NCBI RefSeq assembly: GCF_020360975.1
Contig: NW_025408676.1
Coordinates: forward strand, 2,046,001 to 2,110,000
DNA: 64,000 nt
From: Hirsutella rhossiliensis
Lineage: Eukaryota > Ascomycota > Sordariomycetes > Hypocreales > Ophiocordycipitaceae
Direction: 5' to 3'
Within the stretch, counting starts at the first letter, position 1; the number at the start of each line of letters is the position of its first letter. The notes beneath the pieces were generated by a model, which ran no database searches, was not told the origin of the DNA, and saw nothing but the letters and a program-made list of their open reading frames with translations. This document shows positions 29,035 through 38,325 of this stretch, piece by piece. The position numbers and the translations under genes are program-made.

Positions 29035-30701
29035 TTCTACCGGGCGTTCCACGACGCCGGCACGCTACCGACCGCGACGTGCACGCTGTGCTACCGGAAG
29101 CAGGCCAGGGTGGAGCTCAGGGAGATGGCGTGGGAGGGCTGGTCGCGGAGCGGCGCGGCGCAGGGAGGCGGGCGGTCGCCGTTCGGGTGCCGAAGCTGCT
29201 TCCCCGAGGGCACGCCGGTGCCGGTATGCGCCGAGTGCGCGCGGCGGGTCGGGCGCGACGGCGCATCGGCGGCGATGCACCTCCACCGGCGGCTCGGCTG
29301 CGAGCACCTATACCCGGACGAGCTCAAGGACTTGACGCCGGTCGAGGAGAAGCTGATCGCCCTCAACTCGTGCTACGGCTTCGTGACAAAGTACAGTATT
29401 CCCGGCGGCCAGAGGCAGAGCGTGAGGTACCCGAGGCACGTCAAGGGCCACATCACAGTATTCCCAAACGACGTCCAGGGGCTCGCGACCAAGGTGCTCC
29501 AGCACCCGCTGCTCCGGGTCATGGACGAGATCCACGTCTCGTGGCAGGGCGCCGAGAGGCCCGGGCCGCGGGACCTGTCGGGCCTGCTGTCGGTGCGGCG
29601 GCGGGCGGTCGAGAGGGCGCTGGCGTGGCTCAAGGATAACAACCCGCTGTACGGCGAGGTCGAGATCGACACGGCCGAGATGGACAGCTGGGGGGAGCCG
29701 GCGCACGGGGTGCCGGCGGTTGTGCTGGAGCGGCTGGAGCGGGACGAGCCGTCGGCGCGAGAGAGAACGCAGACGGCGCACGTGGTGCCGCCGACGGAGC
29801 GGGCCCTCGACGACGAGGGCGCCGTCGAGATTGAGGAGGTGCTCGCGATGCTGAGGCAGGGCCGGGACCCCGCAGAGGGCAGAGGGGACGTCGCGCTCAC
29901 ACGAGAGGGCGAGGGTAGCGGCGAGAACGCAGAAGACGCTAGGCCCGAAGAGGATGGGGACATCATCAATGAGGTAACGTCGTCGAGCATGTTCCCCCTC
30001 GACGGGGCGCCCGACGTGGCGGACGCCGACAAGATCCGGTTCGCCCGCGAGGCCATCGGGCTTACAGGCCCGAGGACGTGGGTTAGTATGGCAGCCGGAG
30101 AAGCGGCGGGTGGCAGCGGCCGCGGCGGGGATAGCGAGGCCTATATACAGGTGCGGCGCGGCGAAGACTTTGCCGACTCCGCGGACGCGTCCTTCTTCGC
30201 CAAGGCCTTCCCGACCCTCTTCCCCTTCGGGCTAGGCGGCCCGAGGCTCGCCGACGAGGCCGGCGCGGGCGACGGCGCGGCCCCTAGCGCCGGCCCACGG
30301 GGCGCCGAGGCGGAGCAGGTCGCAGAGAGTCTCACATCGACGCGGAACATGAGGCTAAGAGCGTGGGCCGATATTGTGCTACGGCGCCACGGCGGCCGGT
30401 TCGCAACACACCCCATCTTCGCCTTCCTCGTCTTCAATATGAGCGTGCGGTCCAGGAACCGCCAGGCCAGTATGCTAGGCATGACGAGGAAGAACTTCCC
30501 AATGGTCGAGAGGCTGCTAAAGTCGTTAACGGCGCAGAGACTCGAGGCGGCGAGGGTCGAGCTCGAGGCCACGGGTAAGACAGGCGACGAAGGGGTGAAG
30601 GAGCTGCTACGGTCCCTATCGGTGTTTGGGCATCGGCAGCCGATGTCGAGGGAAAGCCGGCTTAGCATGCGGAAGAAGATACTTTCGCTTATCATTAGGT
30701 A
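29035..30701 (+). pseudogene. Helitron-1 RepHel, exon 1 part a (5' truncated)
   Basis: A GC-rich open frame of about 555 codons that joins straight onto the LTR. It starts with a zinc-binding stretch (CTLCYRKQARVEL, C-x-SC, VCAECARRVG), followed by the Helitron-specific N-terminal region: LTPVEEKLIALNSCYGFVTKY, GHITVFPNDVQGL, and RTWVSMAAGE onward to FFAKAFPTLFPFG and FLVFNMSVRSRNRQA. The frame stops at 30700-30702 only because MULE copy B has landed there; it continues at 33597. The true start lies left of the LTR and is lost. Codon use is strongly G/C-ending and the frame is clean over the whole stretch. Confidence 0.8.
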
Positions 30702-33587
30702 GGCCCCCTTTCCGCTCCCTGTGCCCGATTTTTAGTCTCCCTGTGCACCTTACCGTATTAGGTAGAAGCATCGCGAATCGGCCAAGACATGCATTTGTGT
30801 GTGCAACACACCAATTAGAAGGTAGTCACGGATTGTAGAGTCTTGCGTTGAACATTATGAACTTGAAGCTATTCGCACATTTCCTCCATATCTTCTAGCC
30901 GCATTACAAGCTCATACGGCTGCCGCATTGCGTGGCCTCTTTTCCGCCGTGGCGAGCGTTCCCCTTTCCTCTAACTGTAGCGTTACTTATCTGCGAAGCC
31001 GGGAGCGGCATGAATCCTCCTTCCACTGATGTAAGGGTGCTAGAAAGAGGGTCGAGGACCCAAGGGTAAAGAGACGAGGGCGCTCGCGATGCCCCGTTGA
31101 GAACCTCCTTGACGCGGCGGCCGCGGCGGCTCGTGATATTCGAAGGCGGAGGGTAGCCGCCGCATAAGTTGGGTGGCAGACTCTGAGCGCCGGAAAGTCT
31201 GCGGCTGCTGGTATGAGGTCGGTTGTGTAGGCGTTTGACGGATCACGATGTCGGCTTGTGGTGTTGACACCGACCACGAAGCTATAGCCGGCCCAATGCC
31301 AAGATAGTTGCCAATAGCCTCAAGCCGCGAAAGCACTGTCTGCAAGACTGGCTGCCGCTGTTGCTGTTGCCCGCGAGGCTGTGACTGTTGCGAAGCTGGT
31401 GGGGTAGCTGCTGCTGCCGCTGCTGACGAGGCCACAGGTGCAGTTACAGCGGCTGTTGCAACGGCTGCAGTCGTGGCCACAGGTGCAAAGGCTATGGCTC
31501 TGGCTGGTCTGCGGCGCCGGGCAATGACTCGAGGATCGCGAATTCGTCTGTATGGGTCTGTGACGGCAAGATCCTGCCGTAGAAGCCAGTGGCTGTCCCA
31601 CAAGTTCAAGGGCAAGGGTCTTGTAGCTATAACTTTGCGGCTAGTCCCCTTCCCTTGGACCTGGAGGTACGAGGCGATAATATGCTTGCAGGGCAGCCCG
31701 TATTGGGCAGTGAAGCTATTCCCACATTCCCCAAGTGGCCGCTCTTGTGGTTTGAGGAGGCCGGCCGAGGCGGCTAGTGCCTGTTTCTGTACAAGCTCGA
31801 GAGACCGATATGACGCCTTCTCGACGGCATCCTCATATAATGGTAGCCGGAACGGGTCGCGAGTCCGTCGTGATTCGCGCTCAACGGTCCGATCATGGTG
31901 TTCTCGTGAGGTTGAGGCTTGTAGTTGCAAGGCATGATATAATTCAAGCAGGTTCGACTGGCCGTTGCGAAGGAAGGTGCGAGCTTGAGTGAAGGGATTC
32001 ACAAGGCGAGGTCGTTGTGTGGCCCCAGTTGCGGTAACGGCAGACCCAAGCGCGCGCCCATTGTGTTCGTACAGGCATCCAGATCTCTTCTACATACCTA
32101 AGAATAATGTGCTGGTCTGAGAAGGCGCCTTTGACGATGCCCCAGCGGCTGTTGAACTCGTCCTCGGTCGGGGCATACACTACGGACCGGAAGGCTGTTG
32201 TGAAGGCACAGGGCCTCTTTTTCCGGCAGTGGCTCCGGTAGCTGCAGAGCGCCCGGGGTCTTCATCGTCTTGGGGCTCTTGCGGCGGGTCAAATGGGTCA
32301 TCATCGTCATAGTCGCCAAGCCAGCGCTTCTTCGCGTTTGTAGTGATGTTCTTCATGATATGCCACGTACAGACCTGTAGCTGCGAGTCCGGGAAGGTAG
32401 CCGACAATGCAGCGCGCGCAGCAGCGTCATAGTCCGTGATGATAACGTGTGGGATAAAGGCATTGCCGTCAGCCTCGCCTCTTAGCCTTGCCTTTGACTG
32501 TAACCACTCGCGAAGCTGTATAAAACACCAGGTAAATGCGTTCGTGTCTTCGGAAGGATTAAACAGAAAGCCACAGGAAGATAGAGCCCAAGGCAGTGAT
32601 TCCATTGATCTCTAGCAGCTTGAGGCCATATCTATTCGTGTTGTTCGTTACGTCGGCCATCATGAGGTGTGAATGTTGTGCCCAAAGCCGCAAGGCAGGG
32701 TCAAGGCCCACAATCTGGTAGAAGAAGCGATCCTCATCGTCAAGTAGCTCTTTATGGAAGGCACCTTCCTCGTCGAGCCTGGCAATAAGCGCTTGTGTGG
32801 ATGTATGTGCCCCAAGCTCCCGGAGACGAAGCCGGGCACAGATATTCGCGATGTCCTGCTCTGTTGCAAGTAGCCGCGGGTTCTTAGCCCGAAGAGCAAG
32901 AAGGATCTGCCGCGCCGTTAAGCCAGCATCGCGAGATAAATCTTTAACCTGCTGGAGTTGATGTGGATGAAGGCGCCGGTATTCTGGGAAGGCGCCGGCC
33001 CTATTGGCCTCATGGTTGTGCCTTGGGCACATCACAGAGACTCGCCAGAGGCCTCCCTCTAGCTTCAGGCGCACAACCTTGACTCTAAACGGGCAGGAAG
33101 TCCGCCTAGTGCCAGTCTTCCGGAGTCCTAACGAGGCTGACTTGTATTCACGGCCGCCGCATGCGCATACGATGTCGTAACGGCGTGGGAGCCCATGTTC
33201 GTAGTTGCTTGGCTTGAACTTAACTATGGCGTAGCCTTGGCAGCGCGCATGCCGCTGGAGCTCGTCAAACGCATCGTCAAAGGTCTCAAAGAGTGGCATA
33301 TTGTTTGGCGGGGCTGGAGAAGCATCTTGACAAAAGAACGGTTTGATTAGCTGCTTTGTGGCGGTTGTGTGCCTCTGGAAACTTAGCTGCGCAGACGCGA
33401 TGTGGTATTGCGAGGTGGGTGGTTATCACGAGTTATTTTGGCTTGTGGTGTTGTACCAGGAGGCTGCTTGCCGCGACGCCAATTGTGTGTATTATGGTGT
33501 GTTACGCGTCTACGTGTGGAGTCTTGCCAAGTACGGTAAGGTGCACAGGGAGACTAAAAATCGGGCACAGGGAGCGGAAAGGGGGCC
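30702..33587 (-). mobile_element. Mutator-like element copy B with 9-bp target duplication
   Basis: TIRs GGCCCCCTTTCCGCTCCCTG and complement; 2886 bp. The nonamer CATTAGGTA flanks both sides (30693-30701 and 33588-33596), the size typical of Mutator-like elements. Inserted in the Helitron-1 coding sequence; removing the element and one nonamer leaves the Helitron frame continuous. Confidence 0.95.
31040..33299 (-). pseudogene. MULE transposase, copy B, frameshifted
   Basis: The N-terminal 246 codons are open here (MPLFETFDDAFDELQRHARC; CACGG and CPF; CPRHNH; SHLMMADVTNNTNRYG). A frame change shared with copy A follows near 32590, then VIITDYDAAA, QVCTWHIMKN, a private shift near 32230, then CESLHSSSH, and a long C-terminal frame (31040-32002) with the SWIM-type motif CGNSFTAQYGLPCKHIIASYL. 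The tail (about 31100-31500) is Ala/Gln-rich. Inactive as it stands. Confidence 0.85.
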
Positions 33588-33596
33588 CATTAGGTA

Positions 33597-35180
33597 TGGG
33601 GTGCCGGTCATCTGGTTTACGCTAAACCCGAACGACATCACGAACCTGGTGAAGCTACGGCTAGCGGCGCACCGCGGCCGCGACGGCGACGCGGCCGAGG
33701 CCTTCCTAAGAGACCTAGGGACTGCGTATAAGCGGACACAGCTAGCCATCTCGGACCCGATGAGCTCGGCCGTCTTTTTCCACCGGGAGATGACGCTCTT
33801 CTTCGAGCACTACGTCAGGACCGGGGAGGAGTCGGTGTTCGGGCACGTCGGAGCGTACTACGGGGCCGTAGAGACGAACGAGCGAGGCGCCCTCCACCTC
33901 CACGGGCTCCTCTGGCTTAAGGGTAACAGGGGGCTCGGCGAGGCGCTCGCGGGCGCCGACACGGGGGAGCAGGCGGCGTACCGGGAGCGGATCGTCCGAT
34001 ATATAGATAGCGTCTTCTCCGAGGTAAGGCGGCCGAGGGGCCAAACCACAGCAGACCCAGGAGCCAAGGCTAACTTAGGGGCGCAGGAGCTAGACGCAGA
34101 AAGTTACTACGTTGTACAGGTGGAGAGGTCAGCCACGGCGGACATATCGTCACAGCTTTACGACGTCGCCCGCTTCACGGACGCCTTCGACGAGGAGGCC
34201 AACTTCTGCGCGGGCGCGACGCAGGTCCACACGCACAGCGCGACCTGCGTCAAGTACTCGCTCGGCGCCGGGGCTCGCAAAGGGGACCTCTGCCGGTTCA
34301 AGGCGCCGTGGAGGCTGGTGGAGAGGACAGCGTTGACGGCGGACGGGGTGCTCGAGGTCCGGCGGACGCACAGCATGGTGAACCGGTGGAACAGGGCGAT
34401 GGCGGTCGGGCTGCGGCACAACCACGACATCTCGTTCATCGCGACGCAGCGCAAGACCATGGCCCTGATCTACTACATCACCAACTATGCGACAAAGGTC
34501 GAGGACCCGATATGGAAGCGGGTAGCCGCCGCTGCCGAGCTGCTGCCTACCTTGGAGCCGACGGCAGAGAGCGATAACACTAGCACCGACCGCGACGCCG
34601 GCCAGGGGACCGAGTCCAGAGACAAGGTAGCGGCGGACCCCGTACAGGAAAACAAGACTCGGGTATTCCTACTAAAGGCAGCGAACCGAGTCTTTACAGA
34701 GCGGTCGCTATCGCAGGTCGAGGTAATAGCGCACCTTCTAGGGTACCCGGCCGAATTTAGCAGCGGCGCAGCGTGGGCATATATAAATGTAAACCAGCTC
34801 TACTGGGCCGTCTTCCGCCGGTGGCAACACCTCCGACAGGTAAGCGGCGCGGCGGCGACGGGCGACGGGCCGGACGAGACGGTCGTCGTCGAGGCAGCGG
34901 GGCCGAGGCTGCCGCTCGTCGAGGCCTACCAGCATAGAGGCGAGCTCCTACAGGGACTCTGCCTTTATGACTACGCATCACTAGTCAGGCTAAAGAGGCG
35001 GGACGATGCTGGCGTGGATGGCTGCGTAGGCTGGGGCGAGATATCCTTCACGGAGAGCTGGGCGTTAGGGAAGGGCTGGGTGCAGGCGCTTAGGCGGCTA
35101 GGTAAGGGGGCGATGGTATGCCTCGACGGATACTTGAGCAAGGATTTTAGCGAGGAAGACGAGGACCCCTATCACCAGAG
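33597..35180 (+). pseudogene. Helitron-1 RepHel, exon 1 part b (HUH endonuclease)
   Basis: Continues the Helitron frame after MULE B: GVPVIWFTLNPNDITNLV, then GAYYGAVETNERGALHLHGLLWLKG with the HUH signature His-Leu-His (about 33891-33905), and the catalytic tyrosine region IYYITNYATKVEDP (about 34467-34505). This is the Rep domain that nicks and rejoins single strands in rolling-circle transposition. It ends at a GT splice donor after YHQR. The frame is clean with no stops, so the Rep part is broken only by MULE B and by the missing 5' end. Confidence 0.85.
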
Positions 35181-35254
35181 GTGCGTGTCGCAAGATGGAG
35201 GCTAGCATCCGCCAAGACGGCCTAGGTAAGAAGGTCGCTACTAACTAAACATAG
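35181..35254 (+). other. Spliceosomal intron in Helitron-1
   Basis: GTGCGT donor, canonical branch site TACTAAC at 35239-35245 and CATAG acceptor, 74 nt. Splicing joins YHQR to AAVQHLALFVPW, the usual Helitron order; unspliced, the frame stops at 35205. Confidence 0.75.
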
Positions 35255-36542
35255 GGCAGCGGTACAGCACCTCGCGCTCTTCGTGCCGTGGGGGAAATTT
35301 CTTAGCGAGGAAGTAGGCGACATTAAAGACATCTGGGCGCGGGCACGGGAGCTGCTAACACCGAGGGTCGCCCGGCTTACAGATAACGTACAGCTCCTTC
35401 GGAGGTCGGCAGAGGACGCGAAGCGCGATGCTAAGCAGTGGGCTGCCACGTCCGAGGAAGGCGAGTTGACGGCGGCGCGGGCGGAGGGGGAGGGCGGCGA
35501 GGCCGCCGAGCAGCGGCGGCAGCACGACAAGGCGCACGCGCTGTGGCGTCGCTTCACGACGGTCGTCATGCTCGACGAGCAGATGCGGGCCGCCGGCGAC
35601 CCCGAGCTGCGGCGGCTGCTCGGGCGGATCCGGCGCGGCGAGCAGGACCGGTCGGACCTAGAGCTGCTCAACTCGAGGTGCCACCGGCCCGGCACGCGGA
35701 TCGCGTGGGAGACGGGGGTGACGGTGGTGACGCCGCTGAACCGGAACCGCTGGAACCTCAACCTCGAGGCGGCGCTCGCGTTCCAGGTACTGCAGCAGAC
35801 GGCGGCGCGCGTCTTCCTATCCGAGCATAAGTGGAAGGGGGGCGAGCCGACGGAGGAGGAGGCGGTGCTGATGCTCGGCCAGGGCGATGACAGCGCGACG
35901 CCGGTGCCGGCCGTCTTCGTCTTCGTGCCCGGGATGCCGGTCGTCGTAAACCAGAACACGCACCAGGGGCTGAAGGTGGTGAACGGGGCCGGGTACACGG
36001 CGGTGGCGGTGATCCCAGACCGCGCCTTTCCCGGCCACCGGGTCTCGGCGGAGCTGACGGTGCACTTCGGGCCGCCGGCGGGCCTCGTGCTGGCGTCGGA
36101 GACGACCAAGGACTTCCACTTCGTCGGGATGCCGGCGGGGACGATCCTGCTGACGCCCATCAGCGTGAAGATCACGGCGCAGCGGAAGCGGCCCTGGCAG
36201 CGCAACGACGTCAGCCGGCGGGGCCTGCCGTGCGCCGCGGCCTTCGCCTGCACCGACTACAAGGTGCAGGGCGGGACGATAGAGCGCGTCGCGCTCGAGC
36301 TGCGGGGGGCGAGGACGGCGACGGTCGAGGGCAGGGCGGTGGCGTCGCCGTGCGACCCCTACAGCCTCTACGTACAGCTCTCGCGGTGCCCGACGCTCGA
36401 CGGCATCACGCTAGTGTCGGAGGTGCGGGAGCGGGACTTCATAGGGAACCGGGTGCCAGAGGAGATGACGGCGGCGCAGGCACGGCTAGAGGAGCTAAGC
36501 AGGCAGACGACACGGGAGGCAGGCAGCCTGCTCCGTGGCTAA
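35255..36542 (+). pseudogene. Helitron-1 RepHel, exon 2 (helicase lacking motifs I-III)
   Basis: An open frame of about 428 codons. It opens with the Rep-helicase linker (AAVQHLALFVPWGKFLSEE, QLLRRSAEDAKRDAKQW) and ends with the C-terminal half of a Pif1-like helicase: FTTVVMLDEQMRAAGDPELRRLL, TVVTPLNRNRWNLNLEAALA, MPVVVNQNTHQGLKVVNGA, AFACTDYKVQGGTI and VQLSRCPTLDGI. The part between, which should hold Walker A (G-x4-GKS/T), the DE-x-S box and GD--QLP, is missing; about 25 Glu/Ala-rich residues bridge the gap without breaking the frame. Without an ATP-binding site the helicase cannot work, so the copy is non-autonomous. Confidence 0.75.
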
Positions 36543-36760
36543 AGGTGGGCGGCATTGGGGTCATAATATATTTAAGGCGAGGGAAGGCATGTCCTAGAGG
36601 ATTGTGATAGCACAAAGGAAGGATAAGGAGAACGACAGGGCCAGCAGCCAAACCATACACTAGATGGACCAATTAGAAGGAAGGCCCCAAAGAGGTCGAA
36701 AAGGGGTCATCTTAATCGTCCTGTGTGCCCTTTTTATCCATCCTGTATGCTAGCCGCATT
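36543..36760. other. Helitron-1 3' flank and start of MULE copy C
   Basis: No coding signal. A CTAG-ending stretch (ACACTAGAT, about 36655-36664) could be the Helitron 3' end, but no clear terminal hairpin supports it. From about 36700 (CCTGTGTGCCCTTTTTATCC) the DNA resembles the TIR of MULE copies A and B and probably begins copy C. Confidence 0.35.
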
Positions 36761-36772
36761 AGGTTAAAGCGC

Positions 36773-36796
36773 GATGCCCTGTAAATACAGGGCATC
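36773..36796. repeat. Perfect 11-bp hairpin near the MULE C terminus
   Basis: GATGCCCTGTA-AA-TACAGGGCATC: 11-bp arms, 2-nt loop. It sits between the TIR-like start and the transposase start of MULE copy C. It is not a coding feature; role unknown. Confidence 0.6.
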
Positions 36797-37038
36797 TAAT
36801 CCCCTATAGTCTTTAATTCTGCCCTCAAGATGGCCCTTCCTAGCAGCCCTTGCCACTATAACCTCCCTGTAAGTGCGGCGCCCTGGCGATGCACGCATAC
36901 AAATTGCCCATAACACCACGCTTCGTGCGCGATGCCTCTCGTGATACTACAACTTCACACGTAGCCGTACGACCACCAGATCTTCGCACCGCGCCCAACG
37001 CCCACACACGCACCAATCGACCCGGATTTTCGCTCACG

Positions 37039-38310
37039 ATGCTTCTCCTGCCTCCGCCGAGCGATATGCCGCTATTTTCACGTCTCGAGGACGCCGTTAG
37101 CGCTATTGAGCTTCATGCCCGCGTCCAGGGGTATGCCGTCATCAAGTATAAGCCGAGTAATTACCGGGGTGGAAAGCCCCGTCGGCTAGACCTCGTATGC
37201 GCTTGCGGCGGACGAGGCTACGTAACCTCCTCCGCCGGCCTTCGCCGTGCCGGCTCGAGGAAGACTAATTGCCCCTTCGCAGCTAAGATAGTACAGCGGC
37301 AGCTCGATGGCGACCAATGGAGGGTTATAGTGATCAATCCGGATCATAACCATGACCCCAGCCCGCCGGGCGCCTTCCCGGAATACCGCCGCTTGTCTGA
37401 CCCGCAAGTGAAGCATGTGGAGATGCTCGCTGCTGACGCCGGCGTTACGGCACGGCAGATCTTGCTCTCGCTACGAGCGGCTAGCCGTAGCCGCGTCTTA
37501 GCTACTGAGCAGGACATCATGAACATCATCGCCCGGCTTCATCGGCACCGTCTTGGAGCCCATACGTCAACCCAGGCGCTTATAGCCTTACTCGATCGCG
37601 AAGGCGTCTACCATAAAGAGAGGCTTGACGATGAAAACCGCTTTAAGTATCAGTTTATCGGCCTTGACGAGGACCTCGAACTTTGGAGTCAACATTCCCA
37701 CCTTATGATGGCAGACGTCACAAATAACACGAACCAGTACGGCCTCAAGTTGCTCGAGATCAACGGGATCACTTCCCTAGGCACTGTCTTTCCCGTGGCC
37801 TTCTGTTTAGTGCCCAGAGAAGACACCCCGGCCTTTACTTGGTGTTTTGAGCAGCTTCGAGAGTGGGTGACAGCTAAGGCAGAAGAGCACGGGCGACCTC
37901 GCGATACCTTCATCCCGTACGTCGTGATTACTGACTACGATAGCGCGGCGCGAGCCGCGCTTGCTGCTACTTTTCCTATCGCTCAGCTTCAAGTGTGTAC
38001 GTGGCATATCATGAAGAACGTCTCTACGTATGCCCGGCGCCACTGGCAAGGGGATAATGACGATCCATTCGAAGCAGAATCGCGCCGCGAACACGGTCAT
38101 GACCCAGGCCGCTGGTCCAGCTGCCCAGGGAAAAGCGGCCCGGGAGAATTCGTCACGGCATTCAAATCCCTCCTCTACGCACCAGACGAAGCGGAATTCG
38201 ATAAGCGTTGGGATGCCCTCACTCTCGGCTTCACAGACCAGCCGAGGCTCGTGAAATATCTCGAAGACACTTGGCTGCACGTACGCCGTCGGTTCCTATG
38301 TCGCTCTTGA
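37039..38310 (+). pseudogene. MULE transposase, copy C, 3' truncated
   Basis: Related to copies A and B but clearly diverged. It is open from the preferred start MLLLPPPSDMPLF (aligned with the start in copy A) for about 420 codons; the frame also extends upstream to 36889. It has the zinc region (CACGGRGY, CPF, NPDHNHDP), the first two catalytic acids in SHLMMADVTNNTNQYG and YVVITDYDSAA, and QVCTWHIMKN. Unlike A and B, it keeps the frame across TVFPVAFCLVPREDTPAF. It ends at YLEDTWLHVRRRF, where MULE copy D begins nearby; the catalytic Glu and SWIM region are lost. Confidence 0.85.
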
Positions 38311-38325
38311 AGCCACCATGATAAA

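Noticed and set aside
29065..30056. Several long minus- and plus-strand frames within Helitron-1
   Set aside because: GC-rich DNA leaves the alternative frames open; only the plus frame with Helitron motifs is supported.
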